Assembly: GCF_006715225.1 (NCBI RefSeq) | Contig: NZ_VFMU01000001.1 | Span: 2,480,001-2,544,000 of the forward strand | Origin: Arthrobacter sp. SLBN-112 | Lineage (GTDB): Bacteria > Actinomycetota > Actinomycetes > Actinomycetales > Micrococcaceae | Length of the DNA: 64,000 nt | Reading direction: 5' to 3' | Shown here: positions 8,277 through 16,207 of the stretch, piece by piece | How positions within the stretch are numbered: the stretch's first letter is position 1 | Layout of the letters: the number at the start of each line of letters is the position of its first letter | Position numbers and translations under genes: made by a program | The notes under the pieces: generated by a model | Database searches by the model: none | The model's input: only the letters and a program-made list of their open reading frames with translations | What the model was told of the DNA's origin: nothing

Positions 8277-8330
8277 AGCCTAGGGAGGGGCAGTTTCGCC
8301 TCAGTTTCCCAATTGTTTCGCGAACTTAAC
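8277..8330 (-). promoter_or_regulatory. nirB promoter with four-unit GlnR-type operator array
   Basis: Read on the minus strand, GTTAA-n6-GAAAC-n6-GAAAC-n6-GAAAC occupies 8330-8293 with exact 11-bp periodicity, then 10 bp, then a TAGGCT -10 hexamer (8282-8277). The actinobacterial GlnR box is GTNAC-n6-GAAAC repeated. The array centre falls near -41 relative to the expected start site, the position of a class II activator. The glnR gene is not in this window, so the binding protein is inferred. Confidence 0.65.
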
Positions 8331-8484
8331 TTCTGCATCACGAACGCATTTCGGGCCGGGTTAGGTCTCTTTTACGCGCCGGACACATTCGCCGCACCCT
8401 GTTGAAACACCCGGAGCCTAGCGTGGGACTCGGCCGCAAAAGCAGCGGCTGCACGGACAACAGGCACAGGGAAAGGAGCCGGAC

Positions 8485-8865
8485 ATGACGGCAACACTGG
8501 AACTTGGGGCGCTCGCCGCCGAATCAGACCTCGCTGGATTCCATACCGGCTGGCACCGTGTCTGCACGGTGGAGGACCTCGAACCGGCCTGGGGCGAGGC
8601 CGCCCTGGTGGCAGGCCGCCAGGTGGCCCTTTTCCGCACCGGCCCGGCCGAAGTCTTCGCCGTGGCCCATGAGGATCCGGCCACCGGGGCCCATGTCATG
8701 GCACGCGGCATCCTTGGTTCCAGGGGCACGCGGCCCACCATCGCCTCCCCGCTGCACAAGGAGGTCTACGACCTCGAGACCGGCGAATGCTTCACCACTC
8801 CGGGCCTGCGGCTGGCAGCATTCGGCACCCGCGTCATCGACGGCTTCGTCGAGGTGCAGCTTTAG
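8485..8865 (+). CDS. nirD: Nitrite reductase [NAD(P)H], small subunit
   Basis: This 126-residue protein has the NirD Rieske-like fold: WHRVCTVEDLEPAWGEAALVAGRQVALFR, then a PLHKEVYDLETGECF core and FVEVQL end. As in other NirD proteins, the two Cys-His pairs of true Rieske ferredoxins are absent, so no [2Fe-2S] cluster is expected. It is needed with NirB for nitrite reduction. It starts at ATG 8485 after an excellent AAAGGAG. It is transcribed divergently from nirB across a 258-bp region that holds the GlnR-like array, which is unusual because nirB and nirD are normally adjacent and co-directional. A terminator follows at 8880. Confidence 0.9.
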   Translation: MTATLELGALAAESDLAGFHTGWHRVCTVEDLEPAWGEAALVAGRQVALFRTGPAEVFAVAHEDPATGAHVMARGILGSRGTRPTIASPLHKEVYDLETGECFTTPGLRLAAFGTRVIDGFVEVQL

Positions 8866-8879
8866 CACGCAGACCCTTC

Positions 8880-8916
8880 AAGGGGCGCAGGGCCTGTGGT
8901 GGTCCTGGCGCCCCTT
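8880..8916. terminator. Bidirectional terminator between nirD and the phosphohexomutase
   Basis: AAGGGGCGC at 8880-8888 pairs perfectly with GCGCCCCTT at 8908-8916 across a 19-nt loop. It sits between the convergent ends of nirD (plus) and the phosphohexomutase (minus). Confidence 0.7.
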
Positions 8917-8936
8917 TGGGCTTTAACCCAGGAGTG

Positions 8937-10685
8937 TTAAAGACCCAGCGCTTCGCTGACGTCGTGCAGTACCTCATCCAGTGAGGCGCGTGCGGCCTGG
9001 CGCGCCGCCGGCAACTCCGCGGCGGAGCCTACCTGGTGGATAACCTCCAGATAGCACTTGAGCTTGGGCTCCGTGCCGCTGGGCCGGATGATCACGCGGG
9101 TCAGGTTGCGGGTGATGTAGAGCAGCCCCTCGGTGGGCGGCAACTGGGCACTGCCCTCGGCCAGGTCCGTGAAGACCTCCACTGCTGACTGTCCGAACGA
9201 TTCCGGCGGCGAAACCCGCAGGCGGTTCATCATGGCGTCCAACAGCCCCAAGTCCGCAACCCTGATGCTCAACTGGTCGCTGGCGTGCAGGCCGTGCTGG
9301 AGGTACAGCTCATCCAGGGTGTCGAAGACGGTCTTGCCTGCGGCTTTGGCGGCGGCCGCGAGTTCGGCAATCAGGACGGCGGCCGAAATGCCGTCCTTGT
9401 CCTTCACCAGTTCCGGGGCCACGCAGTACCCCAGCGCCTCTTCGTAGCCGTAGACCAGCCCGGGAACCCGGGAAATCCACTTGAAGCCGGTCAGGGTTTC
9501 CTCGTGGGCGAAGCCGGCCGCGGCGGCGATGCGGGCCAGCAGCCGTGAGGAAACAATCGAATTGGCAAAGACGCCGCGGCCGTCGGCCTCCGCGCCGGTG
9601 CGGCCGTCAGAGAGCCGCGCCACCACGTGGGCACCCAGTAGGGAACCCACTTCGTCGCCCCGGAGCATCCGCCACGCCCCGGTGTCGGGGTCTTTTGCCG
9701 CCACGGCTGCCCTGTCGGCGTCGGGGTCGTTGGCGATGACGAGGTCGGCGTCCAGCTGGGCGGCCGCTTCGAGGGCAAGGTCCAGGGCCCCGGGTTCCTC
9801 CGGGTTGGGGAAGCTTACGGTGGGAAAATCGGGGTCTGGTTCGGCCTGTTCGGCCACCACGGTGACATCTGTGAAACCTGCCGTCTTCAGGACATCCATG
9901 GCCGTCCCGCCGCCGACGCCGTGCAGCGGGGTGAGGACAATGCGCAGATCGCGGGCGGGGAAGCGGTCCGGCATGGTGAGTGCCGCCGTCGCCCGCTCAT
10001 ACCCAGCCGCCAGCGAGCCGTCCAGGACGGTCCAGGCGCCCTCTGCCAGCGTGATGGATTCCAGCGGTCCCACGGCGCTGATCCGCGCGGCGATTTCCGC
10101 ATCGTAGGGCGCCACGATCTGGGCGCCGTCACCGTCCGCCGCCACGGCATGCCGGCCGAGGTACACCTTGTAGCCGTTGTCCTGGGGCGGGTTGTGGCTG
10201 GCGGTGACCATGACGCCGCCGTCGCAGTCCAGGGCGCGGACGGCGTACGCCAGCAGGGGAGTGGGGAGTGGTGCCGGGAGCAGGAAGGTCTCGATGCCGG
10301 CGGCGGCGAAGATCGCTGCCGTTTCCGCCGCGAAGGCATCGGAGTTATGCCGGGCGTCATACCCGACGACGGCGCGCGGCCGGGTGCCCGGCGCGGCCTT
10401 GGCCACTGCATCGAGCAGGAAGGAGGCGAGTCCCGCTGCGGCGCGGCGCACCACCACCCGGTTCATCCGATTCGGCCCCGGGCCCAGTGCGGCGCGCAGC
10501 CCGGCCGTGCCGAACTGCAGCGTGCCGCGGAAGCTGTCTTCCAGTTCCTGCCGGGCTACCGGATCGCCGTCCCCAACACGGCGGACAAGCTCAAGGAGCG
10601 ATGCCTTCGTTGCGGGATCCGGGTCTTGGGCAGCCCATTCGCGGGCCTCGGTGAGCAGGCGAAGTTCGGCATCGGAAGACGTCAT
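8937..10685 (-). CDS. Phospho-sugar mutase (phosphoglucomutase/phosphomannomutase family)
   Basis: This 582-residue alpha-D-phosphohexomutase interconverts sugar 1- and 6-phosphates in the cytosol. The four family signatures are present: the phospho-serine loop VTASHNPPQDNGYK near residue 158, the metal loop NDPDADRAAVA near 310, the sugar-binding region GYEEALGYC near 405 and the phosphate-binding RPSGTEPKLK near 535. The length fits the longer actinobacterial PgmB/ManB type. The start ATG 10685 was chosen because a TAGCGT hexamer lies 7 nt upstream, the leaderless geometry; ATG 10691 is the alternative. A much longer frame upstream runs antiparallel through the next gene and is not real. 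Glucose versus mannose preference cannot be read from the sequence. Confidence 0.92.
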   Translation of the reverse strand: MTSSDAELRLLTEAREWAAQDPDPATKASLLELVRRVGDGDPVARQELEDSFRGTLQFGTAGLRAALGPGPNRMNRVVVRRAAAGLASFLLDAVAKAAPGTRPRAVVGYDARHNSDAFAAETAAIFAAAGIETFLLPAPLPTPLLAYAVRALDCDGGVMVTASHNPPQDNGYKVYLGRHAVAADGDGAQIVAPYDAEIAARISAVGPLESITLAEGAWTVLDGSLAAGYERATAALTMPDRFPARDLRIVLTPLHGVGGGTAMDVLKTAGFTDVTVVAEQAEPDPDFPTVSFPNPEEPGALDLALEAAAQLDADLVIANDPDADRAAVAAKDPDTGAWRMLRGDEVGSLLGAHVVARLSDGRTGAEADGRGVFANSIVSSRLLARIAAAAGFAHEETLTGFKWISRVPGLVYGYEEALGYCVAPELVKDKDGISAAVLIAELAAAAKAAGKTVFDTLDELYLQHGLHASDQLSIRVADLGLLDAMMNRLRVSPPESFGQSAVEVFTDLAEGSAQLPPTEGLLYITRNLTRVIIRPSGTEPKLKCYLEVIHQVGSAAELPAARQAARASLDEVLHDVSEALGL

Positions 10686-10698
10686 GGGCATAACGCTA
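10686..10698 (-). promoter_or_regulatory. Leaderless-type -10 for the phosphohexomutase
   Basis: On the minus strand TAGCGT (10698-10693) is followed by 7 nt and ATG 10685. It favours this start over ATG 10691. Confidence 0.4.
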
Positions 10699-10741
10699 TC
10701 GTCATTGCCCGGCCGCGTGACGCACCCGGCGGCCGGGAACG

Positions 10742-11560
10742 TTAGAGCCGGGCGATGATATCGGCCAGCAGCCTGGAGATGCGCGGGCCCGCTGCCCGGC
10801 CGGATTCGATCACTTCCTGGTGGCTGAGCGGCTGGGGGCTGATCCCCGCTGCGAGGTTGGTGACCAGCGAAATTCCAAACACTTCCATGCCGGCGTGCCG
10901 CCCGGCGATGGCTTCCAGCGCCGTGGACATGCCGATGAGGTCGGCACCGATGCGCTTGGCGTACTGCACTTCGGCCGGGGTCTCGTAGTGCGGGCCGGGG
11001 AACTGGGCGTACACGCCCTCCGCCAGGCTGGGGTCCACCTCGCGGGCCAGGCCGCGGATCCGGGGCGAGTACAGGTCTGTCAGGTCCACGAACGTGGCGC
11101 CCTCCAAAGGGGATGCCGCGGTGAGGTTGATGTGGTCCCTGATCAGTACCGGGGTGCCGGGGGCCCAGTCCTCGTTGAGTCCGCCGCAGCCGTTGGTGAG
11201 GACCAGGGTGCCGCATCCGGCGGCAGCCGCGGTCCGGATTCCGTGGACCACGGCCCGGACACCCCTGCCCTCGTAGTAGTGCGTGCGGGCACCGAGCACC
11301 AGGGCCCGCTTTCCCGAGGGGGTGAGGATGGAGCGGATGGTGCCCACGTGGCCCTCCACGGCCGGGGCGTGGAAGCCCGGAACTTCTTCGGCGGACAGGG
11401 TGGCGGTGGTCTCGCCGATGAGGCCCGCGGCATCGCCCCACCCGGAGCCGAGGACCAGGGCGGTATCGTGCCGGTCCACGCCTGTCTCTTCGGCGATGTA
11501 GTCCGCTGCGGCGCGGGCGGCGGCAAACGGGTCCGTGTTCAGGAAGTCTGTTGTACTCAC
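10742..11560 (-). CDS. Purine nucleoside phosphorylase
   Basis: This 272-residue trimeric-type (PNP/MTAP family) enzyme performs phosphorolysis of purine nucleosides to base plus ribose-1-phosphate. Visible motifs are ALVLGSGWGDAAG (phosphate loop), ARTHYYEGRG, the LTNGCGGLN loop, GPHYETPAEVQYAKRIGAD and MSTALEAIAGRHAG. It starts at GTG 11560 with no Shine-Dalgarno but with TAACTT exactly 6 nt upstream, suggesting a leaderless mRNA. The gene ends 57 bp before the phosphohexomutase on the same strand. That mutase could process ribose-1-phosphate or hexose phosphates, so the pair may act together in salvage. Confidence 0.95.
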   Translation of the reverse strand: MSTTDFLNTDPFAAARAAADYIAEETGVDRHDTALVLGSGWGDAAGLIGETTATLSAEEVPGFHAPAVEGHVGTIRSILTPSGKRALVLGARTHYYEGRGVRAVVHGIRTAAAAGCGTLVLTNGCGGLNEDWAPGTPVLIRDHINLTAASPLEGATFVDLTDLYSPRIRGLAREVDPSLAEGVYAQFPGPHYETPAEVQYAKRIGADLIGMSTALEAIAGRHAGMEVFGISLVTNLAAGISPQPLSHQEVIESGRAAGPRISRLLADIIARL

Positions 11561-11572
11561 CAGTACAAGTTA
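11561..11572 (-). promoter_or_regulatory. Leaderless-type -10 for purine nucleoside phosphorylase
   Basis: On the minus strand TAACTT (11572-11567) is followed by 6 nt and GTG 11560. Confidence 0.5.
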
Positions 11573-11656
11573 TCGTGCCGCCCGTGTTGCCCCCGTCACG
11601 GCTGGCCCGGAAGGGCCCTGTCTTCTTGGTGGTCAGCGGCAAATGGGCGAGAATGG

Positions 11657-13078
11657 ATGACTGTGACTACGCATCCAGATTTCAGTTCCCCCCGGATCGC
11701 AATCCTGGGAGGTGGCCCGGGCGGATACGAAGCCGCCATGGTGGCCGCCTCGCTCGGGGCGACGGTCACCATCATCGAACGCGCGGGCCTGGGTGGATCG
11801 GCCGTGCTGACCGATGTGGTTCCCTCCAAGACCCTCATTGCCACGGCTGACCTGATGACCCGCGTGGCCGAGGCCGGAGAGCTGGGCGTGAAATTCGACG
11901 TCGACGGCGGCGACTTCGTGCCGGTGATGCGGGCCGACCTCAAGCACATCAACGACCGGCTCCTCAACCTGGCGCGCAACCAGTCCCATGACATCCGCGA
12001 CGCCCTGGAGAAGCTGGGCGTGCGGATTATTGCCGGTTCCGGCCGGCTCCTGGACAGCCACACCATCGAGGTCCTGACGGTGGACGGCACCGAGACCGTT
12101 GAAGCGGACACCATCCTGCTGGCCGTGGGTGCACACCCCCGCGAGCTGGAGACGGCCCGCCCGGACGGCGAGCGGATCCTGAACTGGACCCAGATCTACA
12201 ACCTGGACGAGCTGCCCGAGGAACTCATCGTGGTGGGGTCCGGCGTCACCGGTGCGGAGTTCGCCTCCGCCTACAACGGCCTTGGTTCCAAGGTCACCTT
12301 GGTGTCCAGCCGCGACCGGGTGCTGCCCGGCTCCGACGTTGACGCCGCCGTTGTCCTGGAGGAAGTCTTCGAACGCCGCGGCGTCCGGGTCCTGTCCCGC
12401 TCCCGCGCCCAGACCGTGGAACGCACGGACGACGGCGTGCTGGTCACCCTTTCCGATGGCTCCACGGTGACCGGCAGCCACTGCCTGCTCTGCCTCGGGT
12501 CCATCCCCAACACGGCAGGTTTGGGCCTCGAGGAGGCGGGCGTGGCCGTCAGCGAAAGCGGCCACATCAAGGTGGACGGCGTCTCCCGCACCACCGCCCC
12601 CAACATCTATGCCGCCGGTGACTGCACAGGCGTCCTGCCGCTGGCCTCCGTGGCCGCCATGCAGGGCCGCATCGCCGTGGCGCACTTCATGGGCGACGTC
12701 GTCACCCCGCTCAAGCTCCACCAGGTGGCATCCAACATCTTCACCTCGCCCGAAATCGCGAACGTGGGCGTCTCCGAAGCCGACATCGAGTCCGGCAAGT
12801 ACCAGGCCGACGTCGTCAAGCTCTCCCTGCGCAGCAACGCCCGCGCCAAGATGCGCAACGCCAAGGACGGGTTCGTCAAGATCTTCGCGCGCAAGGGCTC
12901 CGGCACGGTGATCGGCGGCGTGGTTGTGGGCCCCAACGCCTCCGAACTGATCTTCCCGATCTCCATCGCGGTCAAGCAGAAGCTGCATGTGGACGACCTC
13001 GCCAGCACCTTCACGGTCTACCCGTCGCTGACCGGATCCATCTCCGAGGCCGCCCGCCGCCTGCACGTCCACATGTAG
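11657..13078 (+). CDS. LpdA-type flavoprotein: NAD(P)H-quinone dehydrogenase
   Basis: This 473-residue FAD protein has the dihydrolipoamide dehydrogenase fold: FAD motif ILGGGPGGYEAAMVA near residue 15, NAD motif VVGSGVTGAEFASAY near 196, INTAAGDCTG-type closing motif (IYAAGDCTGVLPLASVA) near 317, and a C-terminal dimerisation domain. The CxxxxC redox disulphide is replaced by GLGGSAVLTDVVPSKT, as in mycobacterial LpdA (Rv3303c), a quinone/DCPIP reductase without lipoamide activity. The start ATG 11657 is the best in-frame choice, and GTG 11663 is equally possible. It is divergent from the phosphorylase, with a 96-bp gap. The longer open frame upstream runs through that gene and was rejected. 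Confidence 0.9.
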   Translation: MTVTTHPDFSSPRIAILGGGPGGYEAAMVAASLGATVTIIERAGLGGSAVLTDVVPSKTLIATADLMTRVAEAGELGVKFDVDGGDFVPVMRADLKHINDRLLNLARNQSHDIRDALEKLGVRIIAGSGRLLDSHTIEVLTVDGTETVEADTILLAVGAHPRELETARPDGERILNWTQIYNLDELPEELIVVGSGVTGAEFASAYNGLGSKVTLVSSRDRVLPGSDVDAAVVLEEVFERRGVRVLSRSRAQTVERTDDGVLVTLSDGSTVTGSHCLLCLGSIPNTAGLGLEEAGVAVSESGHIKVDGVSRTTAPNIYAAGDCTGVLPLASVAAMQGRIAVAHFMGDVVTPLKLHQVASNIFTSPEIANVGVSEADIESGKYQADVVKLSLRSNARAKMRNAKDGFVKIFARKGSGTVIGGVVVGPNASELIFPISIAVKQKLHVDDLASTFTVYPSLTGSISEAARRLHVHM

Positions 13079-13095
13079 GGCACCCGCCCATGTAA

Positions 13096-13122
13096 GGGCC
13101 GAAGGGCCCGCATTCCACGGGC
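13096..13122 (+). terminator. Weak hairpin after the LpdA-like gene
   Basis: GGGCC-GAAG-GGCCC (13096-13109) overlaps an alternative GCCCG-N7-CGGGC hairpin ending at 13122. There is no T-run, so termination is uncertain. The next gene's promoter begins at about 13133. Confidence 0.35.
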
Positions 13123-13132
13123 AACCCGTTGT

Positions 13133-13144
13133 TACACTCTGCTC
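13133..13144 (+). promoter_or_regulatory. Leaderless-type -10 for the Lgt-like/radical SAM operon
   Basis: TACACT (13133-13138) is followed by 6 nt and then ATG 13145. There is no Shine-Dalgarno. The spacing predicts transcription starting at or next to the start codon. No convincing -35 is seen. Confidence 0.5.
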
Positions 13145-13903
13145 ATGATCGGGCTTCCCTTCGCGGGAAACGGGCTGGTACATGCCGGCTTCGTCGGGCT
13201 GGGAATCCTCGCAGCCCTGCTGTTCTACGCGTATGAGAAGCGTCGCCGCGGGCTCAGCGATCCCCGGTTGTGGCCTATTGCGGGTTTTGCCGTTGCGTTC
13301 GGAGCCATCGGTTCCCGGGTGCTCACCTGGGACATCTCGCGCCAAGTTTCACTGGCTGACTGGTGGGGCAATGGCGACCGCAGCATCCTGGCCGGCCTGG
13401 TAGGAGCCTGGTTCGGCGTCCTCCTGGCCAAACGATTGACCGGTTACCGGCAGCCGACGGGTGACCTGCTGGCCCCGGCAGTAGCCCTGGCGCTCATCAT
13501 TGGGCGTATCGGCTGCCTTCTAACAGAGCTCCCCGGAACGCCGACCGGGGGAGCCTGGGGAGTGTTCCTCACTCCGGCGCAGGCCGCGCTGACCGGGGCC
13601 CAGGCCGGGGTGGGACTTCATCCGTCGTTCGCCTACGAGATTGTCTTCCACCTCGCGGCCTTTGCCCTGATGTGGCGCTACCGGGACCGCCTGCCCCACC
13701 CCGGCGACCTCTTTATCTGCTTCGTCAGCGCTTATGCCCTCTTCAGGTTCGTCGTCGAATTCGTCCGGGGCAACGAGGTGCTCTGGCTGGGGATGAGCCG
13801 GCCCCAATGGTTCCTGCTGACGGTTTTGCCCCTCTTGGTATGGCGGGTCCGGCGTGTCTTCGGCCCATCACTCCGCCGTGAGATGGAAGGAACCTCAGCA
13901 TGA
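13145..13903 (+). CDS. Lgt-like protein (prolipoprotein diacylglyceryl transferase family)
   Basis: This 252-residue protein has about seven membrane segments and the Lgt fold. True Lgt moves diacylglycerol from phosphatidylglycerol to the lipobox cysteine of prolipoproteins. Here the Lgt signature region reads GRIGCLLTELPGTPT (residues 120-134). The arginine (R121) and glutamate (E128) are kept, but the usual Asn after Gly is Cys124 and the second Asn is Thr127. HPSFAYE (159-165) matches the HPSQLYE block, and FVRGNE near residue 210 matches the second catalytic arginine region. I infer a specialised paralogue, perhaps using phosphatidylglycerol with a different acceptor. It is first in a five-gene operon and overlaps the next gene by ATGA. 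Confidence 0.75.
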   Translation: MIGLPFAGNGLVHAGFVGLGILAALLFYAYEKRRRGLSDPRLWPIAGFAVAFGAIGSRVLTWDISRQVSLADWWGNGDRSILAGLVGAWFGVLLAKRLTGYRQPTGDLLAPAVALALIIGRIGCLLTELPGTPTGGAWGVFLTPAQAALTGAQAGVGLHPSFAYEIVFHLAAFALMWRYRDRLPHPGDLFICFVSAYALFRFVVEFVRGNEVLWLGMSRPQWFLLTVLPLLVWRVRRVFGPSLRREMEGTSA

Positions 13904-14250
13904 GTGACGACACGGCTGAGACCCCTCCGCCACCGCCGAACCAGGACGACCCGGCGCCGCAAGCCTCGAAGTCCGGATCAATGAGTATGGGGGCTTTTTT
14001 CGGGGCCCTGGCCCTGTACGCCGTCTATGTACTGGGAACCATGGCGCAGGGGCCTTATGCCTGGTCGGCCACCTTCCTCTCCATCCCGGCCCCGTTCATC
14101 CCCATCGCCCTGTACCTGGCGATGGCGATCGTGCTGGCAGTGCGTCGCCGGACGTCGCGCCTGGGCACAGGGCTGCTGATCGGCCTGGGCGCCTTCTTGT
14201 TGCTGGGTGGCGGACTCTGCGTTACGTTCCTTGCCCAGGTCCGGGGCTGA
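13900..14250 (+). CDS. Small membrane protein A of the Lgt-like/radical SAM operon
   Basis: This 116-residue protein has a Pro/Asp-rich cytosolic N-terminus (about 28 residues) and then about three membrane segments. Its ATG overlaps the stop of the Lgt-like gene (ATGA). It is a paralogue of the next gene: both contain PIA-YL-AIVLAV, RTSR, GLLIGLG and LLGGGLCV in the same order. The GGGLC motif near the C-terminus contains a conserved cysteine in a membrane segment. No known family is recognised. A structural or scaffold role for the neighbouring lipid-related enzymes is a guess from context. Confidence 0.75.
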   Translation: MSDDTAETPPPPPNQDDPAPQASKSGSMSMGAFFGALALYAVYVLGTMAQGPYAWSATFLSIPAPFIPIALYLAMAIVLAVRRRTSRLGTGLLIGLGAFLLLGGGLCVTFLAQVRG

Positions 14251-14251
14251 C

Positions 14252-14596
14252 ATGGACGACGACCAGTCGGTTCCGCCGCCAGGGGAGCAAGGGAGCGGGC
14301 AGAAGCGGGAGAACCGGGGTGGTTATCTGGGGTCCGGAGCCGTTTTCGGCGCTGCGGCCCTGTACATCCTCTACCTTTGGGCAACGATAGAGGTCGGTCC
14401 ACCACCTTGGCCCGCCAGCATCTTCGCCGGGCCGGCCGCCTTCGTCCCGATCGCCGTCTATCTGGGGCTGGCCATCGTTCTTGCCGTTAATCCCCGCACT
14501 TCACGCACCGGAGCGGGCTTACTGATTGGGCTCGGCATTTTCACGTTGCTCGGCGGGGGACTTTGCGTGGGTGCCCTTACACAGGTCGAAATTTGA
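14252..14596 (+). CDS. Small membrane protein B, paralogue of the preceding gene
   Basis: This 114-residue protein starts at ATG 14252, one base after the previous stop. It has a polar, Gln/Pro-rich N-terminus (MDDDQSVPPPGEQGSG) and about three membrane segments. The second half aligns with its upstream neighbour (IAVYLGLAIVLAV, RTSRTGAGLLIGLG, LLGGGLCVGAL), so the pair is an old tandem duplication. The frame is open further upstream, but that part overlaps the previous gene. No family is recognised. The tight packing implies co-translation and possibly a heteromeric membrane complex. Confidence 0.75.
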   Translation: MDDDQSVPPPGEQGSGQKRENRGGYLGSGAVFGAAALYILYLWATIEVGPPPWPASIFAGPAAFVPIAVYLGLAIVLAVNPRTSRTGAGLLIGLGIFTLLGGGLCVGALTQVEI

Positions 14597-14612
14597 AGAA
14601 GGGTGCCGAATC

Positions 14613-16199
14613 ATGAGGACTCAACAGTTGCCAGGGCCAGGCCAGCCGCTGCGCGGTGACAGGATCCACCGTTATGTGACCGCTTTCTGCCCCCAATGCC
14701 ACGAAACCGACCCGCCACTCAGCGAGGTCCGGCGGCTGTCCGGGGCGTTGCTTGTCCGTGAAGGTCGCGTGTGGCTCGAACGCGGCTGCCCGGACCATGG
14801 CCTGGTCCGCACCCTGTACGACGAGTCGGCGGAAATCCTGCGCTACCTGGAGAAGTGGCAGGCGCCCACGAAGCAGCACATCCCTGACCAGGCCGACAAT
14901 TTCCGCGCTGTCCCTGGGGCCTATGCCTTCGGGCTTCCGGCCATGCAGACTCAGCACACCTGTATCCTCCTGCAGGACATCATCGAGCACTGCAACCTGC
15001 GCTGTCCCACCTGTTTTACGGCGTCGGGCCCGCAACTGCAGGGAGTCGCGCCGCTTCAGGAGGTGCTCGACAATGTGGACACCCGCTTGGCCCGGGAGAA
15101 CAACCGGCTGGATGTGCTAATGCTCTCCGGCGGTGAACCTACGCTGTACCCCTATTTGGCCGAACTGCTGGACGAACTCGTTTCCCGGCCGATCGTCCGG
15201 ATCATGGTGAACAGCAATGGCATGCTGATTGCCACCGATGACGACCTCCTCGCCTTGCTGGCACGGCACCGGGACAGGGTGGAGGTGTACCTCCAGTACG
15301 ACGGTCCGTCCAGGGAATCGTCGATTTACCACCGCGGCGGGGATTTGACCCGCTTCAAAGATGCGGCAATCGCCCGCTTGTCGGAAGCGGGCATCTTTAC
15401 CACGCTGACCATGACGGCAGCCCTTGGGGTCAACGATGGTGAAGTGGGTGCCGTGGTGATGCGTGCCCTGGAGACTCCCTTTATTGGCGGGGTGGCGCTG
15501 CAGCCCGTCTTCGGTTCAGGACGCGGACACGGCATCGATCCCTTGGACCGGCTCACCCATACAGGCGTCCTGGAGAGGTTGGCTGAGCAAACCAACGGTG
15601 TCGTGTCCTGGCACGACCTGACGGCACTGCCCTGCTCCCACCCGCACTGCGCCTCGGTGGGCTACATGCTGAAGGACGACGCGGGAGTCTGGAGGTCCCT
15701 GACATCATTGGTCGGGCACGATCAGCTGCTGACGTGGCTGGAGCTCAACCCGGACAGCCTTGCGAACCGGATCGCTGACAGCTCCATCCCGCTGGAGCTG
15801 CGGAACCTGATGAAAACCTCGCTGCTGGACCTGCTGAGCGAGCAGGCGTCGCTGTCCCACCCACGCACCATGGACCTCTGGAAGAACATCTGCTCCCAGT
15901 GCGATTTGGGCATCGGCACGCTGACCACCCTGGCGGCAGGCAAGCTCCCTGGCCAGCAACAACGCCTGCGCAGGCTCCTCGCGGAACGGGTCACCCGGAT
16001 CATGGTCAAGCCGTTCATGGACATCTCCACGATGATCGAGGAGCGGCTCACGCAGTGCTGCGTCCACGTAGGAACCAAGAGCGACGCCGGCGCCCACCAG
16101 TGTGCTCCGTTCTGCGCAGTGCAGGCATGGCCTTCGCTGGCGAGGCAGCGCATGAGCACCGCCACCGGTGTCCGGCTGCTCCCGATGCGTCAGGTTTAG
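14613..16199 (+). CDS. Radical SAM protein resembling tetraether/membrane-spanning-lipid synthases (COG1964 type)
   Basis: This 528-residue enzyme has the radical SAM motif C127-NLR-C131-PT-C134, the SGGEP SAM-binding motif at 172-176, and many further cysteines. An N-terminal CPQC (26, 29) plus C59 resemble a rubredoxin-like site. C341, C346, C427 and C430 resemble one auxiliary cluster. The C-terminal block with C482, C483, C497 and C501 (QCCVHVGT, QCAPFCAVQAW) resembles another. This layout is that of COG1964 proteins, which include archaeal Tes and bacterial membrane-spanning-lipid synthases that join lipid tails by radical C-C coupling. I infer a lipid-tail or other unactivated-carbon coupling, and the substrate is unknown. 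The start is ATG 14613 after GAAGAAGGG. Fourth gene of the operon. Confidence 0.75.
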   Translation: MRTQQLPGPGQPLRGDRIHRYVTAFCPQCHETDPPLSEVRRLSGALLVREGRVWLERGCPDHGLVRTLYDESAEILRYLEKWQAPTKQHIPDQADNFRAVPGAYAFGLPAMQTQHTCILLQDIIEHCNLRCPTCFTASGPQLQGVAPLQEVLDNVDTRLARENNRLDVLMLSGGEPTLYPYLAELLDELVSRPIVRIMVNSNGMLIATDDDLLALLARHRDRVEVYLQYDGPSRESSIYHRGGDLTRFKDAAIARLSEAGIFTTLTMTAALGVNDGEVGAVVMRALETPFIGGVALQPVFGSGRGHGIDPLDRLTHTGVLERLAEQTNGVVSWHDLTALPCSHPHCASVGYMLKDDAGVWRSLTSLVGHDQLLTWLELNPDSLANRIADSSIPLELRNLMKTSLLDLLSEQASLSHPRTMDLWKNICSQCDLGIGTLTTLAAGKLPGQQQRLRRLLAERVTRIMVKPFMDISTMIEERLTQCCVHVGTKSDAGAHQCAPFCAVQAWPSLARQRMSTATGVRLLPMRQV

Positions 16200-16207
16200 G
16201 GGGAACG

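Noticed and set aside
8937..11642. 901-codon frame extending the phosphohexomutase upstream
   Set aside because: The first 300 codons run through the purine nucleoside phosphorylase in another frame and are Arg/Gly/His-rich; the real protein starts at 10685.
10820..13078. 752-codon frame extending the LpdA-like gene upstream
   Set aside because: The upstream part is antisense to the purine nucleoside phosphorylase; the FAD motif starts just after ATG 11657.
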